64,000 nt of DNA from Ectothiorhodospiraceae bacterium (GTDB lineage: Bacteria > Pseudomonadota > Gammaproteobacteria > XJ16 > Halofilaceae), in assembly GCA_007134775.1 (NCBI GenBank), contig SLKC01000024.1:1-64000 (forward strand). Direction: 5' to 3'. A program made the position numbers and the translations under genes. The notes beneath the pieces are model-generated. The model saw only the letters and a program-made list of their open reading frames with translations. It was not told the DNA's origin and did no database searches. Position 1 is the stretch's first letter, and each line of letters opens with the position of its first letter. Below, in pieces: positions 46,812-57,058 of this stretch.

Positions 46812-47813
46812 TCAGGAGCCGGGGGCGGTGCCGTCCTCATCGACCGACTCGCCGAGCAGACTATCCACAAAGGCAGTCGCATCGAACGGGCGCAGGTCCT
46901 CGGGGCGTTCGCCGACGCCCACGAAGCGGATCGGCAGGCCGGTCTCCTCGACAATCGCGAAGGCAACCCCGCCACGGGCCGTGCCGTCGAGCTTGGTGAG
47001 CGCCAACCCCGTCACCTGCACTGCCTCGCCGAACTGGCGCGCCTGCGCGAGCGCGTTCTGGCCGGAGCCGCCATCAACCACGAGCAGGGTCTCGTGTGGC
47101 GCCGTCGGATCGAAGCGGGCGATCACCCGACGAACCTTGGTGAGTTCCGCCATCAGGTTGGACTGGTTGTGGAGCCGTCCGGCCGTGTCCGCCAGCACGA
47201 CATCGATGCCCCGCGCCCGCGCCGCGGCGAGCGCGTCGTGGATCACTGCCGCCGAGTCGGCACCGGGGCCCTGCGCAACCACGGGCACGCCCGTGCGCTC
47301 TCCCCACTCCTGGAGTTGCTCCACGGCGGCCGCACGGAAGGTATCGCCTGCGGCGAGTAGCACGGAGTAGCCTTCGCCCCGCAGTTTGTGGGCCAGCTTG
47401 CCGATGGTCGTGGTCTTGCCCGAGCCGTTGACGCCGACCACCAGCATGACCCAGGGGCCGTCGCCGCTCGCCTCGCTCCCGTGCTCCTCCCTCGGTTGCA
47501 GCAGGTCGATCAGCGTGCCGCGGAGGATGTCGCGGACCTCTGCGGGCGAGCGCGCCCGTTTCGCCTCGCGGCGCAGTGTGTCGACAATGCGCTGCGTCGC
47601 CCCGACACCCACATCGGCAACAAGGAGCTGCTCCTCGAGCTCCTCGAGCAACTCTTCGTCGATCGCGCGCTTGCCGAACAGTGCCCGCAGCCCCTGTCCC
47701 AGGCGCGAGCGCGTGCGCGCGAGCCCCGGCTCCAGGTGCTCCCGTTCTCGCGTCGGCTCCGAGGCCGGCTCCGTTGATTGCTGGCGACGGCGGAACAGGC
47801 TAAAGAGTTTCAT
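46812..47813 (-). CDS. ftsY: signal recognition particle receptor FtsY
   Basis: GTPase that docks SRP-ribosome complexes at the membrane. The 333-residue protein starts MKLFSLFRRRQ with a short charged A region. The four-helix N domain and the G domain follow with GVNGSGKTTTIGKLA, DTFRAAAVEQL, DTAGRLHNQ and TKLDGTARGG. The frame is open 29 codons further upstream, but ATG 47813 is the family start. No Shine-Dalgarno is evident. The acidic N-terminal extension is much shorter than in E. coli. Divergent from the M16 peptidase genes. Confidence 0.94.
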   Translation of the reverse strand: MKLFSLFRRRQQSTEPASEPTREREHLEPGLARTRSRLGQGLRALFGKRAIDEELLEELEEQLLVADVGVGATQRIVDTLRREAKRARSPAEVRDILRGTLIDLLQPREEHGSEASGDGPWVMLVVGVNGSGKTTTIGKLAHKLRGEGYSVLLAAGDTFRAAAVEQLQEWGERTGVPVVAQGPGADSAAVIHDALAAARARGIDVVLADTAGRLHNQSNLMAELTKVRRVIARFDPTAPHETLLVVDGGSGQNALAQARQFGEAVQVTGLALTKLDGTARGGVAFAIVEETGLPIRFVGVGERPEDLRPFDATAFVDSLLGESVDEDGTAPGS

Positions 47814-47942
47814 CGTGGTACGGAGGTCGTCCCCGGTCCATCCGGCATGCGGGCGTGGAGCGATTGCGCGCCATCCGCGCTCACGCAATGGCGACTGCAC
47901 GCGGTATGCTACCAGTCCCTACCTGATCGGGGAACGCGACCG

Positions 47943-49331
47943 ATGCGCCCAATCTCGCGCATGCTGTACGGGCTTCTGCTGCTGCTCTCCCTTTTGGCTT
48001 CAGCGGGGGGGGTCGCCGGTGGCATAGAACGCCAGGAGCTGGACAACGGCTTCCAGGTCGTGGTCCTCGAGGACCACCGCGCCCCGGTGGTGGTCAACCA
48101 GATCTGGTATCGCGTCGGCAGCATCGATGAGTACCGCGGTGTCACCGGCATCTCACACGCCTTGGAGCACATGATGTTCAAGGGCACCGAGAACCTTGAG
48201 CCGGGCGAGTTCTCGCGCCGGGTGGCGCGTGCAGGCGGGCGCGAGAACGCCTTCACCGGCCGCGACTACACCGGCTATCACCAATCGATCGCCGCCGATC
48301 GCCTCGACATGCTTCTCGAGCTGGAGGCCGAACGCATGGTGCGGCTCGATCTGCGCCAGGAGGAGTTCGAGCCCGAGATGCGTGTCGTCCGGGAGGAGCG
48401 GCGGGAACGGGTCGAGGATCGCCCGCGCTCGCTGCTCTGGGAGCGCATCCGCGCGGCCGCCTTCCCCTCCTCGCCAGCGGGTCTGCCCATCATCGGGTGG
48501 CCATCCGACCTCGAGCGGCTTGCGGTCGATGACCTCGAGCAGTGGTACCGCAACTGGTATGGACCGAACAACGCCGTGCTCGTGGTCGCGGGTGCCGTCG
48601 ACGCCGCCGATGTCTTCGAACGGGTCGAGGCGCACTTCGGCGCCCTCGAGCCGATCGACCTGCCCCGCCGGTTGCCGGTCGAAGAGGTCGAGGCCGTCGG
48701 CGAGCACCGCCTCGAACTCCATGCCCCGGCCAACGTGCCCTACATCGGTCTGGCCTGGCGCGCCCCGTCGCTGGCAACACTGGATGACCCGCGCGATGCC
48801 TGGGCGCTCAGCGTCCTCGCAGGCGTGCTCGAGGGGCGCAGTGGCCGCCTGGAGAGCCGCCTGGTCCGATCCGAGGGGCTTGCCACCCGCACCAGCGCGA
48901 GCTATTCGCCCTTTGCGCGCAGCGAGGCCCTGTTCAGCATCGCCGCCAGCCCTGCCGACGAGCGCTCCGCCGAAGCGCTCGAGGCCGCCCTGCGCAACGA
49001 GATTGCCCAGCTGCGCGAGGAGCCCATCGACGACGAGGAGCTCGCGCGCGTGCGCACGCGCACGCGCGCCGAGGAGGTCTTCCGGCTCGATTCGGTCATG
49101 GGCCGCGCCCGTCGCGTCGCCCTGCTGGAGACACTCGGGCTGGGCTACGAGACCTGGGATGATTACCTGGATGGCATCGAGGAAGTGACTGCCGCTGACG
49201 TGCAGCGTGTCGCTGAGGCATATCTGAGCGATCGGCGGCTCACCGTCGGCACCCTGGTGCCCGAGGGCACGCCCGTGCCGGGTGCTCGCGATGACGCCAC
49301 CCCTGGAGGCGAAGAACATGTCGACCATTGA
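47943..49331 (+). CDS. M16 zinc peptidase, catalytically intact
   Basis: A 462-residue exported pitrilysin-family peptidase. A signal peptide covers about residues 1-25 (LYGLLLLLSLLASAGGVAG). The zinc site HALEH in ISHALEHMMFKGTENL is the inverted HxxEH motif, with the distal Glu in LELEAERM. Duplicated half-domains follow. It probably degrades peptides in the periplasm. ATG 47943 has GGGGA nine bases upstream. It overlaps the next gene by 14 bases, and the two are expected to form a pair in which this subunit supplies catalysis. Confidence 0.88.
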   Translation: MRPISRMLYGLLLLLSLLASAGGVAGGIERQELDNGFQVVVLEDHRAPVVVNQIWYRVGSIDEYRGVTGISHALEHMMFKGTENLEPGEFSRRVARAGGRENAFTGRDYTGYHQSIAADRLDMLLELEAERMVRLDLRQEEFEPEMRVVREERRERVEDRPRSLLWERIRAAAFPSSPAGLPIIGWPSDLERLAVDDLEQWYRNWYGPNNAVLVVAGAVDAADVFERVEAHFGALEPIDLPRRLPVEEVEAVGEHRLELHAPANVPYIGLAWRAPSLATLDDPRDAWALSVLAGVLEGRSGRLESRLVRSEGLATRTSASYSPFARSEALFSIAASPADERSAEALEAALRNEIAQLREEPIDDEELARVRTRTRAEEVFRLDSVMGRARRVALLETLGLGYETWDDYLDGIEEVTAADVQRVAEAYLSDRRLTVGTLVPEGTPVPGARDDATPGGEEHVDH

Positions 49332-50649
49332 CCGCTGCCGGGGCCTGTTCGCCGGGATGCTGCTGCTCACACCCGGCATCGCCGCCACGGCGGATCTCCC
49401 GGAGATCGCGAGCTGGGAGATGGACAACGGCGTACGCGTGCTCTTCATGGAGGTGCGCGAGATCCCCATGGTCACCGCGCAGCTCACCTTTTCCGCGGGC
49501 GCCGCCCGCGATGAGGATCAGCCGGGCCGCGCCCGGTTGACCGCCGAAGGGCTGATGAGCGGTACCCGGGAACGCGACGCCGACGCCATCGCCGCCGCAA
49601 TCGACCGCCACGGGGCGCGGGTGAACACCGGTGCTGCGCGCGACATGGCCTGGTTGACTGTCACTAGCCTCAGCGATCCCGACGCGCTGTGGTCCACGGT
49701 GGAACGCCTGGCCGAGGTGCTGGCCGAACCCGCCTTCCCCGACGCCGAGTTCGAGCGCCTGGTGACACGCCACCGAACGGCCCTGCGCGAGCAGCAGCAA
49801 TCGCCCGCACGCATCGCCGACCGCCTGTTCTGGGAGACGGCCTACGCCGATCACCCCTACGCCAGCGATCCGCTCGGCACGCCGGAGTCACTGGAAGCGA
49901 TGACACCGGCCGATCTACACGATTTCCACGAGACCTTCTACGTGGGTGAGAACGCCTACCTCGCCGTGGTCGGCGACCTCGATCGCGCTGCGGCCGAGCG
50001 CTTCGCCCGGGCGTTGACCGGCGACCTGCCGGCCGGTGCGGCGCCACCGCCGACCCCGCCGGCTCCGCCCTTGGAAAAGGATGTGGAGGTGCGCGAGTCC
50101 TTCCCCTCGACCCAGACGCATATTACCGTCGGCCGGCCCGGCGTCGCCCGCGGGCCCGACGATTCGGCGGCGCTGCATGTCGCCAATCACGTCTTCGGAA
50201 GCGCCAGTTTCACCTCGCGACTCTTCCGTGAGGTGCGCGAGGCCCGTGGGCTGGCGTACGGCGTGCGCAGCAGCTCCAGCGCGATGGCCGCCGAGGGTCC
50301 CTACCGCATCCGCTTGCGCACGCGTGGTGACCAGGCCGAGGAGGCTCTCGCCGTCGTCGAGACCGAACTCGAGCGTTTTCTCGCCGACGGGCCGACACCG
50401 GAGGAGACCGCGGCCTCGGTCGCGAACATCACGGGTGGCTTCCCGCTGACCATCGACGCGAACAGCCGCATTGTCGGCTACCTCGGCGTCATGGGCTTTT
50501 ATGATCTGCGGCTTGATTACATCGAGGCCTACCCGAAAGCGGTCGCCGAGGTGGATGCCGACGCCGCACACGCTGCATTCCGCGAGCAGCTCGGCGAGCG
50601 CCCCTGGGTGACCGTGATCGTCGGCGGCGATCGCGCGCGCACCGAGTGA
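49318..50649 (+). CDS. M16 peptidase-like protein lacking the zinc site
   Basis: A 443-residue exported homologue of the preceding gene, with a signal peptide ending near PGIAATA. The place of HxxEH reads ARLTAEGLMSGT, so no zinc can be bound. The second-half substrate-binding Arg/Tyr pair is kept in FREVREARGLAYGVRS. This complementary loss is the known arrangement of two-gene M16 pairs (as in mitochondrial processing peptidase). GGAGG stands nine bases before ATG 49318, inside the end of the upstream gene. Confidence 0.87.
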   Translation: MSTIDRCRGLFAGMLLLTPGIAATADLPEIASWEMDNGVRVLFMEVREIPMVTAQLTFSAGAARDEDQPGRARLTAEGLMSGTRERDADAIAAAIDRHGARVNTGAARDMAWLTVTSLSDPDALWSTVERLAEVLAEPAFPDAEFERLVTRHRTALREQQQSPARIADRLFWETAYADHPYASDPLGTPESLEAMTPADLHDFHETFYVGENAYLAVVGDLDRAAAERFARALTGDLPAGAAPPPTPPAPPLEKDVEVRESFPSTQTHITVGRPGVARGPDDSAALHVANHVFGSASFTSRLFREVREARGLAYGVRSSSSAMAAEGPYRIRLRTRGDQAEEALAVVETELERFLADGPTPEETAASVANITGGFPLTIDANSRIVGYLGVMGFYDLRLDYIEAYPKAVAEVDADAAHAAFREQLGERPWVTVIVGGDRARTE

Positions 50650-50658
50650 GCGGACGGC

Positions 50659-51225
50659 ATGGCGGCCCGCAACCGCACGGTGCGCATTATCGCCGGGCGC
50701 TGGCGGGGCCGGCGATTGCGCTTCCCCGACACCCCCGATCTGCGCCCGACGGCCGATCGCCGGCGCGAGACGCTGTTCAACTGGCTCGGCCCGGATCTTG
50801 GCGGCTGCCGTTGCCTCGACCTGTTCGCGGGTTCCGGGGCGCTCGGTTTCGAGGCCGCCTCGCGCGGCGCCACCACCGTGGTGTTTGTGGAGTCCGCGCG
50901 CGCCGCACTCGATGCGCTGGAATCGAACCGCCGTGCGCTCGCGGCGACAACGGTCGAGATCGTCGGTGCGCCGGTCGAGCGCTACCTCCGCCGGCCGCCA
51001 TCCGCGCCCTTCGACATCGTCTTTCTTGATCCACCCTTCGCCCGTCCCGCGCTCGCCACGACGGCCATCGAGGCACTGGGCGAGCATTGGCTCGCACCGG
51101 CGGCGTGCATCTATATCGAGTCTCCGGCTCGGGCAGCCCCGGTTGCGGTCCGTGCTGAATGGACGCTTGCGCGTGAGACCCGGGGTGGTGATGCAGTGGG
51201 ACGCCTGTATCGTGCACCGGGCTGA
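50659..51225 (+). CDS. rsmD: 16S rRNA (guanine966-N2)-methyltransferase
   Basis: Methylates G966 of 16S rRNA. The 188-residue Rossmann-fold enzyme has VRIIAGRWRGRRLRFPD (family start), LRPTADRRRETLFNWL, the SAM motif CLDLFAGSGALGFEA, and the catalytic FLDPPFA (DPPY/F motif). It starts nine bases after the peptidase gene. In many gammaproteobacteria rsmD is beside ftsYEX, so its place near ftsY fits. Confidence 0.93.
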   Translation: MAARNRTVRIIAGRWRGRRLRFPDTPDLRPTADRRRETLFNWLGPDLGGCRCLDLFAGSGALGFEAASRGATTVVFVESARAALDALESNRRALAATTVEIVGAPVERYLRRPPSAPFDIVFLDPPFARPALATTAIEALGEHWLAPAACIYIESPARAAPVAVRAEWTLARETRGGDAVGRLYRAPG

Positions 51226-51275
51226 GAGCCGGCTCGCCGGTATCGGGCGAGGGCGATCCCGGCGCTTCGTCCGCC

Positions 51276-51303
51276 TTGGCACGGGCGGCAATCACGGTAG
51301 ACT
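51276..51303 (+). promoter_or_regulatory. candidate lutA promoter
   Basis: TTGGCA (51276-51281, five of six) and TAGACT (51298-51303, four of six) stand 16 bases apart. A start seven bases on would be near 51310, two bases before the ATG at 51312, and there is no Shine-Dalgarno, so the mRNA would be essentially leaderless. Confidence 0.5.
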
Positions 51304-51311
51304 GTGAACCC

Positions 51312-52094
51312 ATGACGGACGCGCTTGGCCCTCGACCCCGCATCGGCCTGTTCGCCACCTGTCTCGTCGACTTTTTCCGCCCCGACGTCGGTTTTGCCGC
51401 GGCTCGGCTCATCGAGCGCGCCGGGGGAGAGGTCATCGTCGCCGAACCGACCTGTTGCGGGCAGCCGGCATGGAACAGCGGCCACCGCCGCGAAGCGGCC
51501 GATCTCGCCCGCCGCGTCGTCGCTGCCTTCGCCGGTGTCGATACCCTGGTCGTGCCCAGCGGCTCCTGCGCCGGCATGATCGCCCGCCACTACCCCGAAC
51601 TGCTGGATGACGATCCGGTCTATGCCGCGCCCGCCCGCGATCTCGCCGGACGCACGCGCGAGCTCGCGGCGTGGCTGAGCGACGATCGCGGTTGGCGTCC
51701 CGAGGGCGTGCACTTCAACGGCACCGTCACCCAGCACGACGCCTGCGCCGGCCTGCGCGAACTGGGCGTCCGCGACCAGCCGCGCGCCCTGCTGCGCGCC
51801 GTCGCGGGCCTGACACTCTCCGAGAGCGTCAATTGCGCCGAGTGCTGCGGCTTCGGCGGGACTTTCTGCGTGAAGTACCCGGAGATCTCCACGCGCATGG
51901 TCGACGACAAGATCCGCGGCATTGTCGAGTCGGGCGCCGATACCGTCGTCGCCGGCGACCTCGGCTGCCTGCTCAACATCGCCGGACGCCTTGCGCGTGC
52001 CGGTCACGCGATCGAGGCGCGCCACTTCGCCGAGATCGTCGCGGGCATGGCCGAAGGCCCGGGCATTGGCGACTCGGAGGCATCATGGAGGTAA
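51312..52094 (+). CDS. lutA: lactate utilisation protein A, cysteine-rich (Fe-S) subunit
   Basis: Subunit of the LutABC L-lactate oxidation system. The 260-residue protein has two cysteine-rich CCG domains: EPTCCGQPAWNSGHRR in the first half and NCAECCGFGGTFCVKY in the second. These bind an iron-sulfur cluster in the LutA/GlcF/HdrB family. FATCLVDFFRPDVG and QHDACAGLRELGV supply further ligands. It overlaps lutB by ten bases. Confidence 0.92.
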   Translation: MTDALGPRPRIGLFATCLVDFFRPDVGFAAARLIERAGGEVIVAEPTCCGQPAWNSGHRREAADLARRVVAAFAGVDTLVVPSGSCAGMIARHYPELLDDDPVYAAPARDLAGRTRELAAWLSDDRGWRPEGVHFNGTVTQHDACAGLRELGVRDQPRALLRAVAGLTLSESVNCAECCGFGGTFCVKYPEISTRMVDDKIRGIVESGADTVVAGDLGCLLNIAGRLARAGHAIEARHFAEIVAGMAEGPGIGDSEASWR

Positions 52095-53497
52095 CCAGCG
52101 CACAGTTCCGTGCCAGTGCCCGCCGCGCTCTCGGCGACGAGCGCCTGCAGACGGCGCTGGCCAGCATCCAGAAGGGGTTCCCGGGCAAGCGTGCGACGGC
52201 GCTCGAGGCGCTACCCGAGTTCGCTGCCACCAGCGACCACGTCACCGCCGTGCGCGATCACGTCAACGCCCATCTCGATGTCTATCTCGAGCGCTTCGAG
52301 GCGCAGGTGCAGGCCGCGGGCGGCCAGGTCCACTGGGCGGCGGACGCGGATGCGGCCGGCCGCACGATCGTCGACATCTGCCGCCGCGCGGGTGCGCGCA
52401 GCGTGGGCAAGGGCAAGTCGATGGCGAGCGAGGAGGTCGGCCTCAACGAGGCCCTCGCCGCTGCGGGCCTGCAGGTAACCGAAACCGATCTCGGCGAGTA
52501 CATCCTGCAGCTGCGCGGCGACCACCCGAGCCACATCATCGCGCCCGCCATCCACCTGCGACGCGACGACGTCGACACCGCCTTCGCCGGCCATCATGAC
52601 GCCGGGGTACGTTCATCGTCGAGCGAGCCGGCCGAGCTGCAGGCCGAGGCGCGGCGAGTGCTGCGCGAGCGCTTCGCGTCCGCCGATGTGGGCATCACCG
52701 GTGCCAACATGCTGATTGCCGAATCGGGCAGTAGCTGCATCGTCACCAACGAGGGCAACGCCGATCTCTCCCAGCACCTGCCGCGCGTCCATATCGTGAT
52801 CGCCGGCATCGACAAGGTCGTGCCCACGTTCGAGGACGCCAGCGCCCTGCTGCGCCTGCTCGCGCGCTCGGCGACCGGGCAGGAGATCACCGTCTACACC
52901 ACCTTCAGCACCGGGCCTGCGCGCCCTGACGACAGCGACGGCCCCGCCGAATACCATGTCGTGCTGCTCGACAACGGGCGCAGCGAGCTCCTCGGCGGGT
53001 CGCTCGAGGCCATGCTGCGCTGCATCCGCTGTGGCGCCTGCATGAACCACTGCCCCGTCTACGGTGCCGTTGGGGGCCACGCCTATGGCTGGGTTTATCC
53101 CGGGCCCATGGGCGCGGTGCTGACCCCGCAGATGGTCGGTATCGAGCGCAGCGCCGATCTGCCGAACGCCTCCACCTTCTGCGGTCGCTGTGCCGAGGTC
53201 TGTCCGGTCCAGATTCCCCTGCCCGAGCTGATGCGCCACTGGCGCGAGCGCGCCGCCGAACAGGGCGTGGAATCGGCAATGGTGCGCTACGGCCTGCGCA
53301 CCTGGGCCGCGCTCGCCCGGCGCCCGCGCCTTTATCGCCGCTGCGCTCGCCTGGCCGCCGGTTGCCTGCGCCTGCTCGCGCGCGGACGCGGTCGTCTAAC
53401 ACGCGCACCCCTGGCGCTGGGCTGGACACAGAGTCGCGATCTGCCTGCGCCGGCGCGGCGCGGTTTCATCGAGCGCTGGCAGGCGGGGGAGCGATGA
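52085..53497 (+). CDS. lutB: lactate utilisation protein B, ferredoxin-like subunit
   Basis: A 470-residue iron-sulfur protein. The N-terminal 300 residues are the LutB/LUD domain (GKGKSMASEEVGLNEAL, ESGSSCIVTNEGNADLSQ). Two [4Fe-4S] sites follow, in CIRCGACMNHCPVYG and CGRCAEVCPVQIPLPEL, and then a helical tail. The ATG lies inside lutA and the stop overlaps lutC in an ATGA junction. Confidence 0.93.
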   Translation: MEVTSAQFRASARRALGDERLQTALASIQKGFPGKRATALEALPEFAATSDHVTAVRDHVNAHLDVYLERFEAQVQAAGGQVHWAADADAAGRTIVDICRRAGARSVGKGKSMASEEVGLNEALAAAGLQVTETDLGEYILQLRGDHPSHIIAPAIHLRRDDVDTAFAGHHDAGVRSSSSEPAELQAEARRVLRERFASADVGITGANMLIAESGSSCIVTNEGNADLSQHLPRVHIVIAGIDKVVPTFEDASALLRLLARSATGQEITVYTTFSTGPARPDDSDGPAEYHVVLLDNGRSELLGGSLEAMLRCIRCGACMNHCPVYGAVGGHAYGWVYPGPMGAVLTPQMVGIERSADLPNASTFCGRCAEVCPVQIPLPELMRHWRERAAEQGVESAMVRYGLRTWAALARRPRLYRRCARLAAGCLRLLARGRGRLTRAPLALGWTQSRDLPAPARRGFIERWQAGER

Positions 53498-54147
53498 GCG
53501 ACCGCGAAACCGTCCTGCAGCGTATCCGCCAGCGCCTCAAGGTCAGCGAGCGTGCGGGCGCCGTCGACGAACGCCTGCAGCAGCGGCCACTCGGTCCGGT
53601 GCCAGCGCGCGCGTGCGGCGATGCCGCTACGCTGCGCGAGCGCTTCGTCGAACGCGCCGAGGCTGCGTCCGCTGAGGTCCGGCAACCGCCCCGGGGTGAG
53701 CCACTGCCGACCACGCTGGCCGATCTGGTGGCTGGCGCGGACGGCGAGATCGTCACCGATGAAGCGCTGCGTGCCGAGTGGCGGGGCGGGGCAGGGCGCG
53801 CCGTCTGCCGCCGGGCACGGCCCGAGGATGCGCTCGCGGTCAGCGCGGCGCTCTGCGGCGTCGCCGAGACGGGCACGCTGGTACTGGCCTCGGGCCCGGG
53901 ACGACCGATCACTGCCGCCTTCCTGCCGCCGGTGCATGTCGCCGCCGTCGACGCGGCCGACATCGTCGGTGGGTACGAAGCCGCGTGGGAACGCGTGCGC
54001 GCTGCCGGCGCATGGCCGCGCGCCGTGACCTGGATTACGGGGCCGTCGCGTTCCGCCGACATCGAGCAGACCCTGAACCTGGGCGCGCACGGCCCGCTCC
54101 GGCTCATCATCGTCCTGCGGAACGGCCAGGAAGCCTTTCGCGAGTGA
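53494..54147 (+). CDS. lutC: lactate utilisation protein C
   Basis: A 217-residue LUD-domain protein. The family motifs CGVAETGTLVLASGPGRP and WITGPSRSADIEQTLNLGAH (the GPSxTADIE signature) are intact, and the C-terminus reads GPLRLIIVLRNG. Its ATG overlaps the lutB TGA. No lactate permease or regulator gene is adjacent; hemB converges from the right after 91 bases in which I see no clear element. Confidence 0.92.
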   Translation: MSDRETVLQRIRQRLKVSERAGAVDERLQQRPLGPVPARACGDAATLRERFVERAEAASAEVRQPPRGEPLPTTLADLVAGADGEIVTDEALRAEWRGGAGRAVCRRARPEDALAVSAALCGVAETGTLVLASGPGRPITAAFLPPVHVAAVDAADIVGGYEAAWERVRAAGAWPRAVTWITGPSRSADIEQTLNLGAHGPLRLIIVLRNGQEAFRE

Positions 54148-54238
54148 ACAACCGCTGAGGCGCGCGCAAAGCGGAGAAGGCCTGAGTCGCCCCTGACAAC
54201 GCCTTTGGGTCGGAATCTCGCGAATGCGTTGGGGTGGA

Positions 54239-55285
<1,047 letters not shown>

Positions 55286-55324
55286 TCAGTGTAACCCCCG
55301 ACGCCGCCGAGCCGGAATCGCCTC

Positions 55325-55333
55325 TGCTACACT
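55325..55333 (+). promoter_or_regulatory. extended -10 box at the coaBC start codon
   Basis: TGC then TACACT (55328-55333) forms an extended -10 element that ends six bases before ATG 55340. The predicted first base is therefore the A of the start codon, and there is no Shine-Dalgarno. No -35 is needed for an extended -10 promoter and none is seen. Confidence 0.45.
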
Positions 55334-55339
55334 TGGGCG

Positions 55340-56569
55340 ATGGAACGCCTCGCCGGTCAGCGCATCCTCCTCGGCATCACCGGCGGTATCGCCGCCTACA
55401 AGTGTGCCGAGTTCGTCCGTCTACTTCGAGCAGAGGGGGCCGAGGTCCGGGTCGTCATGACGGCCGGCGCGTGCGAGTTCATCGCGCCGCTGACGCTGCA
55501 GGCGTTATCCGGCGAGCGCGTGCGCACCGATCTGCTCGATACCGATGCCGAAGCCGCGATGGGGCACATCGAACTCGCCCGCTGGGCGGACCATGTCGTG
55601 GTGGCGCCCGCGACCGCCGATACGCTCGCCCGCCTCGCGCAGGGCCGGGCCGATGATCTGCTCGCCACCGTCTGCCTCGCGACCGCAGCCCCAATCGCCG
55701 TGGCGCCGGCGATGAATCGCGTCATGTGGGACCATCCGGCCACGCGCGCCAACATCGCCACCCTGGAGGACCGCGGTACGGCCATCCTGGGCCCCGAGCA
55801 AGGCGATCAGGCCTGCGGCGAGACCGGCGCCGGGCGCATGCGCGAGCCCGCGATGCTGGTGGAGGATCTGGTGGGGCTTCTTACAGGCAGCGGCCCTCTC
55901 GCCGGTGTGCGCGTGGTGATCACGGCCGGGCCCACCCGCGAGCCGCTCGACCCGGTGCGCTACCTCAGCAACTACAGCTCCGGGCGCATGGGCTTCGCCA
56001 TCGCGGCGGCCGCCGCACGGGCCGGGGCTGACGTCACCCTGGTCGCGGGTCCGGTCGACCGGCCATCACCGCCCGGCGTCGAACGCGTGGACATCGAAAG
56101 CGCGCGTGAGATGCTCGCTGCGGTTGAGGCGCGCATCAGCGGCAGTGAACTCTTTATCGCGACCGCTGCGGTCGCCGATTATCGCCCCGTCGAGCACGCC
56201 GCGGACAAGATCAAGAAAACCGATGAGGGTGAGCGCGCCTTGCGCCTGACGCGCAATCCCGACATCCTCGCGACCATCGCCGCGCGGGCGGACGCACCGC
56301 TCACGGTCGGATTTGCCGCCGAGACCGGGGATGTCGTCGCGTACGCACGCAGCAAGCGCGAGGCCAAGGGCGTCGATCTCATCTGCGCGAACACGGTCGG
56401 CCACGGTCGTGGATTCGGCGATGTGGCCTCGACGCTGACCGTGGTGAGCGCCGGGGGCGAACGCACCTTGGGCCCGGCCCGCAAGGATGCGCTCGCGCGC
56501 GAGCTGATCGCGCTGCTCACCGACGAACTGGATGCACGATGCAGGCCCGCTGAAAGGCTGAAGCAATGA
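55340..56569 (+). CDS. coaBC: bifunctional phosphopantothenoylcysteine decarboxylase/synthetase
   Basis: Two consecutive steps of coenzyme A synthesis. The 409-residue protein has the N-terminal flavin-dependent CoaC domain ([54 protein letters not shown]). The C-terminal CoaB domain ([40 protein letters not shown]) follows. It overlaps dut by four bases. The start codon may be the first transcribed base. Confidence 0.95.
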   Translation: MERLAGQRILLGITGGIAAYKCAEFVRLLRAEGAEVRVVMTAGACEFIAPLTLQALSGERVRTDLLDTDAEAAMGHIELARWADHVVVAPATADTLARLAQGRADDLLATVCLATAAPIAVAPAMNRVMWDHPATRANIATLEDRGTAILGPEQGDQACGETGAGRMREPAMLVEDLVGLLTGSGPLAGVRVVITAGPTREPLDPVRYLSNYSSGRMGFAIAAAAARAGADVTLVAGPVDRPSPPGVERVDIESAREMLAAVEARISGSELFIATAAVADYRPVEHAADKIKKTDEGERALRLTRNPDILATIAARADAPLTVGFAAETGDVVAYARSKREAKGVDLICANTVGHGRGFGDVASTLTVVSAGGERTLGPARKDALARELIALLTDELDARCRPAERLKQ

Positions 56570-57024
56570 CCGAGACAGTGCAAGTGCGCCTCCTCGACGA
56601 CCGTCTCGGCGATACCATCCCGATGCCGGAGCGGGCGACCGATGGCTCAGCGGGCGTCGACCTGCGGGCCTGTATCGAGCAGCCCCTGACGCTCGCCCCC
56701 GGCGCTTGCGAGTTGGTCCCCACCGGGATCGCGCTCTACTTCGGGCGGCCCGACCGCGCCGGGCTGATCCTGCCGCGCTCGGGGCTCGGCCATAAGCACG
56801 GCATTGTCCTCGGCAATGGCACGGGCCTGATCGACAGTGACTACCAGGGGCCGGTCTACGTATCCTGCTGGAACCGCGGGCAGGCGCCCTTTACCGTCGC
56901 CGTCGGTGAACGTCTCGCGCAGCTCGTCGTGGTGCCGGTCATCCCTGCGGACCTGGAGGTCGTCACCGACTTCGAGGCGACTGCCCGCGGCGCGAGTGGC
57001 TTCGGCTCTTCGGGGCGCGCCTGA
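56566..57024 (+). CDS. dut: deoxyuridine 5'-triphosphate nucleotidohydrolase
   Basis: Hydrolyses dUTP to dUMP and keeps uracil out of DNA. The 152-residue trimer-forming protein shows the five dUTPase motifs: [50 protein letters not shown] and the C-terminal [11 protein letters not shown] arm. The ATG overlaps the coaBC stop (ATGA), the usual coaBC-dut-algC order in gammaproteobacteria. Confidence 0.96.
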   Translation: MTETVQVRLLDDRLGDTIPMPERATDGSAGVDLRACIEQPLTLAPGACELVPTGIALYFGRPDRAGLILPRSGLGHKHGIVLGNGTGLIDSDYQGPVYVSCWNRGQAPFTVAVGERLAQLVVVPVIPADLEVVTDFEATARGASGFGSSGRA

Positions 57025-57058
57025 GCCATCGGCCGACACGAGCAAGGAGGAGTCGCGA